Assembly (NCBI RefSeq): GCF_001428365.1 | Contig: NZ_LMSH01000001.1 | Span: 377,685 to 441,684, forward strand | Length of the DNA stretch: 64,000 nt | Origin: Arthrobacter sp. Soil763 | GTDB lineage: Bacteria; Actinomycetota; Actinomycetes; Actinomycetales; Micrococcaceae | Reading direction: 5' to 3' | Shown: positions 17,211-26,129 of the stretch, in pieces | How the letters are laid out: the number at the start of each line of letters is the position of its first letter | Position numbering within the stretch: the stretch's first letter is position 1 | Notes under the pieces: generated by a model | Told to the model about the DNA's origin: nothing | Databases searched by the model: none | Seen by the model: only the letters and a program-made list of their open reading frames with translations | Position numbers and translations under genes: made by a program

Positions 17211-17990
17211 CTATCCGAAGCGGCCGGAGACGTAGTCCTCGGTGGCCTTCACGGTCGGGTTGCTGAAGATGGTGTGCGTGTCACCGTACTCGATCAGCTT
17301 GCCCGGCTTGCCCGTGCCGGCAATGTTGAAGAACGCCGTCTTGTCGGAGACGCGGGCGGCCTGCTGCATGTTGTGGGTGACGATCACCACGGTGTATTCG
17401 TCCTTGAGCTCGTTGATGAGGTCCTCAATGGCGAGCGTGGAGATCGGGTCCAGCGCGGAGCAGGGCTCGTCCATCAGGATCACCTGCGGTTCCACGGCGA
17501 TGGCGCGGGCGATGCAGAGGCGCTGCTGCTGTCCGCCGGAGAGGCCCGAGCCGGGCTTGGCCAGGCGGTCCTTGACCTCGTTCCAGAGATTGGCGCCGCG
17601 CAGCGAACGCTCCACCAGGGAATCCGCCTCGCCCTTGGAGATTTTCTTGTTGTTCAGCTTCACGCCGGCCAGCACGTTGTCGCGGATGGACATGGTGGGG
17701 AACGGGTTGGGCCGCTGGAAGACCATGCCGATCTGCGAGCGCACCGTCACCGGATCCACTCCGGGGCCGTAGAGGTTATCGCCGTCCAGCAGCACCTCGC
17801 CCTCCACCCGGGCGCCCGGGATCACTTCGTGCATCCGGTTCAGGGTGCGCAGGAAGGTGGACTTGCCGCAGCCGGAGGGACCGATGAAGGCGGTCACGGA
17901 CTTGGCGTCGATGTTGATGTTAACGTCCTCGACGGCCAGGAATTTGCCGTAGTAGACGTTCAGGTCTTTGACGTCGATGCGCTTAGACAT
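17211..17990 (-). CDS. pstB: Phosphate ABC transporter ATP-binding protein PstB
   Basis: A 259-residue ABC ATPase that powers high-affinity phosphate import. It shows Walker [13 protein letters not shown], the Q-loop region [15 protein letters not shown] typical of PstB, the signature [14 protein letters not shown] and Walker [14 protein letters not shown], with the H-loop in [13 protein letters not shown]. The N-terminal [16 protein letters not shown] is also PstB-specific. It is the last gene of pstSCAB, 43 bases after pstA, and converges on the Pit gene. phoU is not in this operon. Confidence 0.97.
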   Translation of the reverse strand: MSKRIDVKDLNVYYGKFLAVEDVNINIDAKSVTAFIGPSGCGKSTFLRTLNRMHEVIPGARVEGEVLLDGDNLYGPGVDPVTVRSQIGMVFQRPNPFPTMSIRDNVLAGVKLNNKKISKGEADSLVERSLRGANLWNEVKDRLAKPGSGLSGGQQQRLCIARAIAVEPQVILMDEPCSALDPISTLAIEDLINELKDEYTVVIVTHNMQQAARVSDKTAFFNIAGTGKPGKLIEYGDTHTIFSNPTVKATEDYVSGRFG

Positions 17991-18033
17991 GCTGTTCCTT
18001 CACTTGGGGAGATAGGGACCGAATGCCGGCGGC

Positions 18034-19143
18034 CTAGCGGCCGGCCTTCGGTGCGAAGATGCGGGCGACCAGGCGGGCAGCCAGGTTGAGAAGCATCACG
18101 AGGATGATCAGCACCAGGGCCGCGCCCCAGGCACGCTGGTCGGAGGGGCCCGGGTTGGACGGCGAGGTCGGATTCAGGATCTGGGTGTAGATGAACGTCG
18201 GCAGCGACGCCATCCAGCCGCCGAAGACGTTGTTGTTGATGGATGTCGCGAATCCGGCGGTGACCAGGATGGGGGCGGTCTCGCCGATCACCCGGGCGAT
18301 GGCGAGGGTGACACCCGAGGCGATGCCGGAGATCGCCGTCGGAATGACCACGCGCAGGATGGTCCGCCATTTGCGGACGCCCAGGGCGTAGGCGGCTTCG
18401 CGGAGTTCGTTCGGGACGATCTTGAGCATTTCCTCGCTGGACCGGACCACGACCGGGATCATCAGCACGGACAGCGCGACGGCGGCCACGGCCCCGGTTT
18501 TAGTGCCCGGGCCGACGACGGCGAAGAAGAACGCCGCAGCGAACAGGCCGGCCACGATCGAGGGAATGCCGGTCATCACGTCGACGAAGAAGGTGATGGC
18601 CCGGGCCAGCGCCTTGCCTTCGCCGTATTCGACGAGGTAGATCGAGGTCAGCAGTCCCACCGGGACCGAGATGACGGTGGCGAGCAGGGTGATCTGCACG
18701 GTGCCGAGCAGGGCGTGGTAGATGCCGCCGACGACGGGGGCGCCCTCCTCGGCGCTCTTGTTGTCGAACGCCCCGGTGACGCCGTTCATCGAGGTGTTCA
18801 GGAAGCCCGGGTCCAGCAGGCCGGGCAGGCCCTTGACCAGCACGGTCCAGATCACCGAGATCAGCGGCAGCAGGGCCACCAGGAACGCGCCGACGACCAG
18901 GCAGGTGGCCAGCTTGTCCTTGGCCTTGCGGGCGCCCTCGACGGCGGCGCTCCAGCCGACCAGGCCGGCGGCGAACAGCACGGCGGAGACGAGGCCCCAG
19001 CCGAAGGCGTTGAAGCCGACCAGCGCCAGGATGGCAGCGCCGACGACCAGCGCGAGGGCGAGCACGATGTAGGGGGCGGCCTTGGGCAGCTGGCCCTTGG
19101 TCAGCGCCGAGCGCTTCCGGACCGGTGTCAGGGTGGAGGTCAT
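18034..19143 (-). CDS. pstA: Phosphate ABC transporter permease PstA
   Basis: A 369-residue permease of the high-affinity phosphate system. The family core is about 290 residues; here an extra N-terminal region of about 70 residues adds two hydrophobic segments (YIVLALALVVGAAILALVGF and WGLVSAVLFAAGLVGW), as in several actinobacteria. The permease (EAA-type) loop ELREAAYALGVRKWRTILRV is clear near residue 250. Its ATG directly follows the TAA of pstC with no gap, so translation is coupled. The C terminus is basic and cytoplasmic. Confidence 0.95.
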   Translation of the reverse strand: MTSTLTPVRKRSALTKGQLPKAAPYIVLALALVVGAAILALVGFNAFGWGLVSAVLFAAGLVGWSAAVEGARKAKDKLATCLVVGAFLVALLPLISVIWTVLVKGLPGLLDPGFLNTSMNGVTGAFDNKSAEEGAPVVGGIYHALLGTVQITLLATVISVPVGLLTSIYLVEYGEGKALARAITFFVDVMTGIPSIVAGLFAAAFFFAVVGPGTKTGAVAAVALSVLMIPVVVRSSEEMLKIVPNELREAAYALGVRKWRTILRVVIPTAISGIASGVTLAIARVIGETAPILVTAGFATSINNNVFGGWMASLPTFIYTQILNPTSPSNPGPSDQRAWGAALVLIILVMLLNLAARLVARIFAPKAGR

Positions 19144-20076
19144 TTAGTTGGCTCCCGAGAATTCTTTGTGCCGGGTGATGATCCACCGGGCAATCATGTT
19201 CACACCGAGGGTGATAACGAAGAGCACCAGGCCTGCGGCGATCAGCGTGCTGACCTTAAGCCCGCTGGCCTCCGGGAAGTTCAGCGCGATTTCGGCGGCG
19301 ATGGTCTGGTTGCCGGACTGGATCAGGCTGGCGGTGAGGGCGCCGGAGGAGAGCACCAGGGCCACGGCCATGGTCTCGCCGAGGGCGCGGCCGAGGCCCA
19401 GCATCACGGCGCTGACGATGCCGGGGCGGCCGAACGGCAGCACCGCCATGCGGATCATTTCCCAGCGCGTGGCGCCGAGGGCGAGGGCGGCTTCCTCGTG
19501 CAGCTTGGGGGTCTGCAGGAAGATTTCGCGCGAGAGCGAGGTGATGATCGGCAGCACCATGACCGCCAGGACAATGCCAGCCGTCAGGATGGTCTTGCCG
19601 GTGGCCGAGGCCGGTCCCTGGAAGATGGGCAGCCAGCCCATGTTCTTCGCCAGCCAGTCGTAGGCGGGGGCGATTTCCTTAGCCAGGAACGCCGCGCCCC
19701 AGGCGCCGTAGACCACCGAGGGGATGGCGGCCAGCAGGTCCACCACGTAGCCGAGGCCGGACGCGAGCCCGCGCGGGGCGTAGTGGGAGATGAAGAGCGC
19801 GACGCCGATCGCGACGGGGGTGGCTATGACCAGCGCGATCACTGCGGCGATCAGGGTGCCCACCACGATTGGCCAGATGTAGGCGAGGAAGCCCTCGCCG
19901 CCCTGGATGTCCTCAGCCGGTGCGGTGAACGCCGGCAGCGACTGGATGACGAGGAAGAGCGCGACGCCAAACAGCACGGCCAGGATCAGGCAACCTGCTG
20001 CCAGGGTGGCACCTGAGAAGACTTTGTCCCCGGCGCGGCCCGCGCCCTGGGATTTGGTCAGGGAGGTGGAGGTCAT
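19144..20076 (-). CDS. pstC: Phosphate ABC transporter permease PstC
   Basis: A 310-residue membrane permease with six main hydrophobic segments and the EAA-type loop LHEEAALALGATRWEMIRMA near residue 210, which contacts PstB. GYVVDLLAAIPSVVYGAWGA is the usual PstC/PstA sequence. The ATG at 20076 has AGGG upstream; a longer in-frame start is less likely. It lies 145 bases after pstS, a gap that contains a 15-bp hairpin (20162-20209), and its stop abuts the pstA start. Confidence 0.95.
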   Translation of the reverse strand: MTSTSLTKSQGAGRAGDKVFSGATLAAGCLILAVLFGVALFLVIQSLPAFTAPAEDIQGGEGFLAYIWPIVVGTLIAAVIALVIATPVAIGVALFISHYAPRGLASGLGYVVDLLAAIPSVVYGAWGAAFLAKEIAPAYDWLAKNMGWLPIFQGPASATGKTILTAGIVLAVMVLPIITSLSREIFLQTPKLHEEAALALGATRWEMIRMAVLPFGRPGIVSAVMLGLGRALGETMAVALVLSSGALTASLIQSGNQTIAAEIALNFPEASGLKVSTLIAAGLVLFVITLGVNMIARWIITRHKEFSGAN

Positions 20077-20161
20077 TCCTGGCCCTTCGGTGGTGATGGT
20101 GCGGACGTAGTGAACGTTACCGGCCCGCACTTGTCGGAAACTATGGAAACTTCGGAAAACA

Positions 20162-20209
20162 CCGCTAAGTTCCCCGTCCCCCCAGGCGGCGGGGCGGGGA
20201 ACTTAGCGG
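20162..20209 (-). terminator. Intercistronic hairpin between pstS and pstC (partial terminator)
   Basis: Perfect 15-base arms (20162-20176, 20195-20209; core GCTAAGTTCCCCG) enclose an 18-base C/G-rich loop that can extend the stem. On the minus strand TGTTTTCC follows. It would stabilise pstS mRNA or reduce read-through into pstCAB, as binding-protein genes are often expressed in excess. Confidence 0.65.
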
Positions 20210-20221
20210 AAAGGTCAAAGC

Positions 20222-21340
20222 CTAGGACTTGACCTTGATGGACTCGATGGCCTTGGCGGCTTTCTCCGACAGGGTCGAGGAGAGCGGAGCCGACTTGGCG
20301 GACTCGGCAGCAGCCTTCTGGCCCTCCTCGGAGAGCACGTACTTCTCGAAGCTCTTGACCAGGTCAACGGTCTCCTGCTTGTCGTAGGTGCTGCAGAGGA
20401 TGTGGTACGAGACGAGGACCAGCGGGTAGGCGCCGGCTTCCGTGGTGGTCCGGTCCAGCTTCATGGCCAGGTCGTTGGCACCGCGGCCTTCGACCGGCTT
20501 GCCCAGGTCCACGGCCTTGGCGGCCGCTTCCGGGGAGATCTTGACGAAGTCGGAGCCGACCTTGATCTGGACGGTGCCCAGCTTGCCGCTGACCGCGGAG
20601 TCGTCGGCGTAGGTGACCGCACCGGCAGTGTCGGTGACCGTCTTGACGACGCCGGAGGTGCCCTTGGCGTTCTCGCCCTTGAGCGAAGACGGCCAGATGC
20701 CGTCAGCCTTGTCCTTCCAGACGGCCGGGGCCGCGGCGGCGAGGTACTCGGTGAAGTTCTTGGTGGTACCGGAATCGTCGGAGCGGTTGACCGGGGTGAC
20801 CTTGAGGTCAGGCAGCTTGGCGTCCGGGTTCAGCGCCGTGATGGCCGGGTCGTTCCACTTGGCGATCTCGCCGCGGAAGATCTTGGCCGCGGTGGAGGCG
20901 TCCAGCTTCAGGTCGGTCACGCCGGGGACGTTGAAGGCGATGGCGATCGGCGAGATGTAGACCGGAACCTCGATGGCGCCCTCGGGACCGCACTGGTCCT
21001 TGGCCTTGGCGGCCTCTTCGTCCTTGAGGTACGCATCCGAGCCGGCGAACTGGGCCGAACCGTCCAGGATGGCCTTGCGACCGGCGCCGGAGCCGTCCGG
21101 GGAGTACTGGATGTTGGCGCCCTGGTTGGCGGAGGCGAAGTTGGTCTTCCACACATCCATGGCCGCACCCTGCGCGGAGGACCCGATGCCGGTCAGCGTG
21201 CCGGTGACCTTCGGGCCGCCGGCGGCCTGGGTGCCTGCGGAGGTGTTGGTTGCGTTATCCGAACCGCAAGCGGTAAGCGCCAAAGCGCCGGCTGCGAGAA
21301 CAGCGATGGCCGCGTTACGGCCGAAGCGTGATGCCTTCAC
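20222..21340 (-). CDS. pstS: Phosphate-binding lipoprotein PstS
   Basis: A 372-residue periplasmic-type binding protein of the Pst importer, anchored as a lipoprotein. The signal peptide ends in the lipobox LTAC (Cys about residue 25). Phosphate-binding motifs are present: TGIGSSAQGAAMDVWK, the SPDGSGAGRKAI segment and VNRSDDSGTTKNFTEYL, which carry Ser/Arg/Asp residues that bind phosphate in PstS. The GTG start is supported by GGAAGGGG upstream. It is the first gene of pstSCAB, behind a PHO-box array at 21443-21486, so it should be induced in low phosphate by a PhoR-PhoP pair encoded elsewhere. Confidence 0.97.
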   Translation of the reverse strand: MKASRFGRNAAIAVLAAGALALTACGSDNATNTSAGTQAAGGPKVTGTLTGIGSSAQGAAMDVWKTNFASANQGANIQYSPDGSGAGRKAILDGSAQFAGSDAYLKDEEAAKAKDQCGPEGAIEVPVYISPIAIAFNVPGVTDLKLDASTAAKIFRGEIAKWNDPAITALNPDAKLPDLKVTPVNRSDDSGTTKNFTEYLAAAAPAVWKDKADGIWPSSLKGENAKGTSGVVKTVTDTAGAVTYADDSAVSGKLGTVQIKVGSDFVKISPEAAAKAVDLGKPVEGRGANDLAMKLDRTTTEAGAYPLVLVSYHILCSTYDKQETVDLVKSFEKYVLSEEGQKAAAESAKSAPLSSTLSEKAAKAIESIKVKS

Positions 21341-21442
21341 TAGATGTACCCCTTCCAGGGTTATTCAGATGCGTGCCGGACCGGAGACGTCCAGGCAGGA
21401 AAGACGGTGGATACGGTTTGTACCTTCATCGAAGTTAGGGCC

Positions 21443-21486
21443 CGCAGGTGAAGAGAATTGGGGCCCAAGGTGAACGGCAGGTTAAC
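21443..21486 (-). promoter_or_regulatory. PHO-box array upstream of pstS
   Basis: On the minus strand, four consecutive 11-base units read GTTAACCTGCC, GTTCACCTTGG, GCCCCAATTCT and CTTCACCTGCG. Three of the four match the G/C-TTMACC repeat of actinobacterial PhoP sites, with exact 11-bp phasing. The array ends about 100 bases before the pstS start. Confidence 0.8.
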
Positions 21487-21599
21487 GACGCCGGGCGATT
21501 GGCTAACATCTGACGGGTCGCCATTGCGTTCTCCCCCGGCGGAGCCTAGGGCCGCGGCGCCGGCCCCGGGGGCCGATGCCAGCAAATAGACTGGAGGGC

Positions 21600-22727
21600 A
21601 TGGCCCCCGCTCCTGGATTCACCGCAAGCGCACGATTCCTGCGCGGCCGGGCGCGCACCGGGCTGGTCCGGAGCCGCAAATCCCTGCTGCCGGCCCTGCA
21701 GATGACCGCCTGCGCCGTCGGCGCCTACGCTTTCGCCGAGTACGTGCTCGGCCACACCGGTCCCTTGTTCGCCGCCACCTCCTCCCTGATCGCCCTGGGC
21801 TTCTCCCGGGAACCGCGGCTGCGCCGGGTCGTGGAGGTGGGCCTGGGCTGCACCATCGGCATTGTGGTGGGCGACCTGCTCCTGCACTGGCTGGGCGCGG
21901 GAATCTGGCAGGCCGCCGTCGTGCTTCTCTTCTCGATTCTACTGGCCCGGTTCCTGGACAGCGGGACCATTTTCACCACCCAGCTGGGCCTGCAGTCGCT
22001 CCTGGTGGTGCTGCTGCCGGCGCCCGCCGGCGGACCGTTCACCCGCAGCATCGACGCCGTCGTGGGCGGGGTATTCGCCCTCGCCGTGACCTTCCTGATT
22101 CCCAAGGACCCGCGGCGCGAGCCCCGCAACGACGTCAAGAAACTCCTGCACGAACTGGCCGAGGTGCTGCGCGGCTGCGCCTCGGCGCTGGCCAAGAGCG
22201 ATTCCACCCAGGCCTGGCACGCGCTGGTCCGCGCCCGGAACTGTCAGCCGCTGGTCGACGCGATGCGCCAGACCCTGCGGTCCTCCGGCGAGGTCGCCGC
22301 CCTGGCGCCGGCATACCGGCGGTACCGGGACGAACTGGACAGGTTGGCGCAGTCGGTGGACTTCATCGACCTGGCCCTGCGCAACAGCCGCGTCTTCGCC
22401 CGCCGGCTCACCAGCGCCATCAACCACGCCGCGCTTTCCGACGAGGCCACGGAGAACATCGCCGAGGTGCTGGAGGAGACCGCCGCCGCGGTGGATGAGC
22501 TGGGGCTGGGACTGGCCGAAGTGCACGACGGCGTCCGGCGCGCGCACCTGCGCACGGCCAGGGCAGCGCTGGGTGAAACCGCCGGAAGGCTGCACCCGCG
22601 CCTGCTGGACGTCCAGCGGCTCGAAGGCGAGACCGTGGTGATGCTCTTCCGGCCGCTCATGGTCGACCTGCTGGAGGCCGCCGGCATGGATCCGGACGAA
22701 GCCCGGGACGTCCTGCCCGCGCTGTAA
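21600..22727 (+). CDS. FUSC/aromatic acid exporter-like membrane protein
   Basis: A 375-residue protein. About five hydrophobic segments occupy residues 25-165 (LQMTACAVGAYAFAEYVLG, then SLIALGFSREPRLRRVVEVG, the conserved FUSC motif). A long helical cytoplasmic domain (about 170-370) follows, rich in Ala, Glu and Arg with coiled-coil character. Such single-half FUSC proteins are thought to export organic acids as oligomers. ATG 21600 has GGAGG immediately upstream. It lies in front of radA on the same strand with a 53-base gap and may be co-transcribed. Confidence 0.75.
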   Translation: MAPAPGFTASARFLRGRARTGLVRSRKSLLPALQMTACAVGAYAFAEYVLGHTGPLFAATSSLIALGFSREPRLRRVVEVGLGCTIGIVVGDLLLHWLGAGIWQAAVVLLFSILLARFLDSGTIFTTQLGLQSLLVVLLPAPAGGPFTRSIDAVVGGVFALAVTFLIPKDPRREPRNDVKKLLHELAEVLRGCASALAKSDSTQAWHALVRARNCQPLVDAMRQTLRSSGEVAALAPAYRRYRDELDRLAQSVDFIDLALRNSRVFARRLTSAINHAALSDEATENIAEVLEETAAAVDELGLGLAEVHDGVRRAHLRTARAALGETAGRLHPRLLDVQRLEGETVVMLFRPLMVDLLEAAGMDPDEARDVLPAL

Positions 22728-22780
22728 CCTGCGCCCAGGCCCCGCCCGGCAATGTCGCTGCCCCCGGCTAGGGTGGAGCA

Positions 22781-24154
22781 ATGGCTACAAAGACGTCCCG
22801 GGCCGCCAAGGCACCGGGCTATAAGTGCGCGGAGTGCGGCTGGACGACGGCCAAATGGGTTGGCCGGTGCGGCGAATGCCAGGCCTGGGGCACCGTGGAG
22901 GAAACCGGCGCCGCCGTGGCCCGGACCACGGCGGCTACCGCCGTCCTGGAACCGGCGCGGCGGATCGCCGACGTCGACGCGACAACGGCGGCGTTCCTGC
23001 CCACGGGCGTGGACGAACTGGACCGTGTGCTCGGCGGCGGCCTGGTGCCCGGTGCGGTGATCCTGCTCGCCGGCGAGCCCGGTGTCGGTAAGTCCACGCT
23101 GTTGCTGGACGTCGCGGCAAAGTTCGCCCGCACCGCCCAGGACGTCCTGTACGTCACCGGGGAGGAGTCGGCAGCGCAGGTGAAGCTGCGCGCGGACCGG
23201 ATCGACGCCGTCGCCGAATCGCTGTACCTGTCCGCGGAGACGGACCTCGGCCAGGCTTTGGGCCAGGTGGAGAAACTTGAACCGAGGCTGCTGGTGGTGG
23301 ATTCGGTCCAGACGCTCAGCAGCGCCGACGTCGAGGGCAGCGCCGGCGGGGTGTCCCAGGTCCGCGAGGTCACGGCCTCCCTGATCGCCGCGGCCAAGCG
23401 CCGCAACATGACCACCCTGCTGGTGGGGCACGTGACGAAGGACGGCTCGATCGCGGGTCCCCGGCTGCTCGAACACCTGGTGGATGTGGTGTGCCAGTTT
23501 GAGGGCGAGCGGCACTCCCGGCTGCGGCTGCTGCGCGCCGTGAAAAACCGCTACGGGCCCACCGACGATGTCGGCTGCTTCGACCTGAACGAGGACGGCA
23601 TCGCGGGCCTGGCCGATCCCAGCGGCCTCTTCGTCTCGCGGACCAAGGACCCTGTGTCCGGCACCTGCATCACGGTCACGCTGGAGGGCCGCCGGCCGCT
23701 GCTGGCCGAGGTGCAGTCCCTGCTCGCTGAAAGCGCCAATACGCAGCCCCGCCGGGCCACCAGCGGCCTGGACAGCTCCCGGGTGGCGATGCTGCTGGCA
23801 GTGCTGCAACAGCGCGCCGGCTGCCTGCTGCACAAGGACGACTCCTACGTGGCGACCGTGGGCGGGGTCAAGCTCAGCGAACCGGCCACGGATCTTGCCG
23901 TGGCCCTGGCCGTCGCCTCGGCCAAAGCCCGGAAGCCGCTCCCCCAGCGGTTGATCGCCTTCGGCGAGGTGGGCCTGGCCGGCGAGGTCCGGCCGGTCCC
24001 GGGCATCAACCAGCGCATCCAGGAGGCGCACCGGCTGGGGTTCACGCACGCCGTGGTGCCCGCGAGCCCGAACGGCCCGGGGCCGGTACCGGCCGGCTTT
24101 TCGGTCCGGGAGGTCGGCCATTTGACCGAGGCCCTGTCCCTGCTGGTGGGCTGA
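22781..24154 (+). CDS. radA: DNA repair protein RadA
   Basis: A 457-residue recombination ATPase that drives branch migration of recombination intermediates. In order: an N-terminal zinc finger (KCAECGWTTAKWVGRCGECQ), the RecA-like core with Walker A GEPGVGKSTLL (about residue 105), Walker B LLVVDSVQT, the RadA-specific KNRYG motif about residue 250, and a C-terminal Lon-like domain (about 290-457) including GEVGLAGEVRPVPGINQRI. It is full length. In Mycobacterium tuberculosis radA and disA are neighbours; here 12.7 kb separates them. Confidence 0.97.
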   Translation: MATKTSRAAKAPGYKCAECGWTTAKWVGRCGECQAWGTVEETGAAVARTTAATAVLEPARRIADVDATTAAFLPTGVDELDRVLGGGLVPGAVILLAGEPGVGKSTLLLDVAAKFARTAQDVLYVTGEESAAQVKLRADRIDAVAESLYLSAETDLGQALGQVEKLEPRLLVVDSVQTLSSADVEGSAGGVSQVREVTASLIAAAKRRNMTTLLVGHVTKDGSIAGPRLLEHLVDVVCQFEGERHSRLRLLRAVKNRYGPTDDVGCFDLNEDGIAGLADPSGLFVSRTKDPVSGTCITVTLEGRRPLLAEVQSLLAESANTQPRRATSGLDSSRVAMLLAVLQQRAGCLLHKDDSYVATVGGVKLSEPATDLAVALAVASAKARKPLPQRLIAFGEVGLAGEVRPVPGINQRIQEAHRLGFTHAVVPASPNGPGPVPAGFSVREVGHLTEALSLLVG

Positions 24155-24243
24155 CCGGCCGGGAACGACGTAGGACCCTAGCGTGACGGCCCTCCGCGGG
24201 CACACTATGGAAGCGGAAGCGTCCAAAGGCGGAGGGACCGGCC

Positions 24244-24558
24244 ATGATGTGGGGTTACGGGCAAAACATGTGGTGGGTGTGGCTGTGGGGCATGCTGCTG
24301 CTGATCGGAATCGCGGTGCTGGTCCTGCTCGCCGTGCGGGTGTTCGGCGGCCGCGGCCCGCAGCCGGGGCATCCCGGACCGTACGCCGGGCATTACCCCG
24401 GGCCGGGCGCACCCGGGCCGGGAACAACCGGGCAGGGCGCCGGAGCGCCCGGCGGCCGGAGCCAGGCCCGGCGCATCCTCGACGAACGGTTCGCCAAGGG
24501 CGAGCTGACCGCCGAGCAGTACCGCGAGTACGTAAAGGAACTCGGCGAGGGCACCTAA
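24244..24558 (+). CDS. Membrane-anchored SHOCT domain protein
   Basis: A 104-residue protein with one Trp-rich transmembrane segment at the N terminus (MWWVWLWGMLLLIGIAVLVL), a flexible Gly/Pro linker (about 40-75) and a SHOCT motif at the C terminus (ARRILDERFAKGELTAEQY). The SHOCT motif is a short oligomerisation helix. GGAGGG precedes the ATG. Its TAA overlaps the ATG of the multicopper oxidase (TAATG), so the two are coupled. Small SHOCT membrane proteins are common beside copper genes in actinobacteria; the exact role is unknown. Confidence 0.8.
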   Translation: MMWGYGQNMWWVWLWGMLLLIGIAVLVLLAVRVFGGRGPQPGHPGPYAGHYPGPGAPGPGTTGQGAGAPGGRSQARRILDERFAKGELTAEQYREYVKELGEGT

Positions 24559-26042
24559 TGCCGCCGCTCAGCCGCCGCAACGCCCTGCTGCTGGGCGGTC
24601 TCGGCCTGGCCGGAACGGCCGCCGGCGGGGCCGGACTGTGGTGGTCGCTCCGCACGGACCAGTCGCCGGTCACCGGGGAGCCCCTGCGGCAGCCGGAAAC
24701 CCTGGGCAGCTCGGGCGGCAGGCTCGAGGCCAGCCTGGAGGCTGCGCCGGGCCGGTTTGCCCTGGGCGGGCGCCTGGCCGGAGCGCTGGGCTATAACGGC
24801 GGCACCCCGGGGCCAACGCTCGTGCTCAGCCCCGGGGATGTGCTGAAGCTGCGGCTGGGCAACAAGCTCGCAGACCCCAGCAACTTGCACCTGCACGGGC
24901 TCCACGTCTCCCCCTTGGGCAACGGCGACAACGTGTTCCTGACCGTGAATCCGGGCCGGAGCCTGGATTACGAATACCGGCTCCCGCCGGACCACCCGCC
25001 AGGCCTGTACTGGTACCACCCGCACCACCACGGCGGGGTCGCCGACCAGGTCTTTGCCGGCCTGTTCGGCGCGATCATCGTCCGGGACCGCGGTCCCGCG
25101 CCGGCAGGCACCGACCGGGTCCTGCTGGTTTCCGATACCACGCTGGACGGCGCCGGGAACGTGGCGGGAACCTCCACGGCGGACCGGATGGCAGGGCGCG
25201 AAGGAAACCTGCTGCTGGTCAACGGCCAGGCCAATCCGCGGCTGACGGCCCGCCCCGGGGAACGGGAACGCTGGCGAATCGTCAACTGCTGCGTGGCGCG
25301 GTATCTGCGGCTGAGGCTGGACGGCCAGAAACTGCAGCTCCTCGGCATGGACTCCGGGCGGTACGGCCGGCCCCCGGATGTCCAGGAAGTGCTGCTCGCC
25401 CCGGGCAACAGGGCCGAGCTGTTGGTCACGGCGGCCCTCGGGCGGTCCGTGCTGCGGGCCCTGCCCTACGACCGCGGCACCATGACGATGATGGCCGGAC
25501 GCGGCTCCGCTGCGCAGGATGCCGGCGACCCCTCCGGCACCGCCCTGGCCACCCTGGACGTGGAGGGCGGCCGTGCCTCGCCCGCGCCCGTTGTGGCCGC
25601 GGCCGGCGCGGCGCCGCCCGACCTGCGTTCCGCCGTCGTCGCTGCACGCCGCCAGCTGGTGCTCGGCACGCCGATGGGGAGCGGGATGGGCGGCGGTCCC
25701 GGCCCGGGGATGGGCATGGCCGGCTTCACCATCAACGGCCTGCGGTTTGACGAGCTGCGGACGGACACGGTCGTAGCCGCCGGAACGGTGGAGGAGTGGG
25801 TCCTGGTCAACCGCAGCTTCATGGACCATCCGTTCCATCTGCACATCTGGCCGATGCAGCTGATCGCAGAGAACGACCGGCCGGTGGAGGGAACCATCCT
25901 GCGCGACGTGGTCAACGTCCCGGCCAACGGGCAATGTACGGTGCGCATCGCTTTCCGTGATTTCTCCGGCCGCTCGGTCTACCACTGCCACATCCTGGAC
26001 CACGAGGACCTGGGCATGATGGGCGTGATCGAGGTGCGCTGA
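24558..26042 (+). CDS. Tat-exported multicopper oxidase
   Basis: A 494-residue three-cupredoxin oxidase, likely a periplasmic/extracytoplasmic cuprous oxidase protecting against copper. The N terminus SRRNALLLGGLGLAGTAAGG is a twin-arginine signal. The copper-ligand motifs are all present: HLHGLHVS and WYHPHHHGGVADQ in domain 1, HPFHLHIWPM and YHCHILDHEDLGMMG in domain 3, so the T1 and the trinuclear sites are complete. A Met/Gly-rich loop (GSGMGGGPGPGMGMAG, about 374-390) could bind Cu(I), as in CueO. It is coupled to the SHOCT gene and precedes the copper ATPase by 87 bases. Confidence 0.9.
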   Translation: MPPLSRRNALLLGGLGLAGTAAGGAGLWWSLRTDQSPVTGEPLRQPETLGSSGGRLEASLEAAPGRFALGGRLAGALGYNGGTPGPTLVLSPGDVLKLRLGNKLADPSNLHLHGLHVSPLGNGDNVFLTVNPGRSLDYEYRLPPDHPPGLYWYHPHHHGGVADQVFAGLFGAIIVRDRGPAPAGTDRVLLVSDTTLDGAGNVAGTSTADRMAGREGNLLLVNGQANPRLTARPGERERWRIVNCCVARYLRLRLDGQKLQLLGMDSGRYGRPPDVQEVLLAPGNRAELLVTAALGRSVLRALPYDRGTMTMMAGRGSAAQDAGDPSGTALATLDVEGGRASPAPVVAAAGAAPPDLRSAVVAARRQLVLGTPMGSGMGGGPGPGMGMAGFTINGLRFDELRTDTVVAAGTVEEWVLVNRSFMDHPFHLHIWPMQLIAENDRPVEGTILRDVVNVPANGQCTVRIAFRDFSGRSVYHCHILDHEDLGMMGVIEVR

Positions 26043-26068
26043 GCGTCCCCCGGCACCCCTTGCCACAT

Positions 26069-26085
26069 ATACCCCCTAGGGGTAT
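26069..26085. promoter_or_regulatory. CsoR-type operator upstream of the copper ATPase
   Basis: ATACCCC-CTA-GGGGTAT is a 17-base palindrome with perfect seven-base arms, matching the pseudo-palindromic TACCCC...GGGGTA operators of copper-responsive CsoR repressors. It lies 45-61 bases before the ATPase start, between the oxidase stop and the ATPase. No csoR gene is adjacent. Confidence 0.75.
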
Positions 26086-26129
26086 GTTGGATGGCGTTCG
26101 ATAACCGATGAATCTTCCGGGAGTGCATC

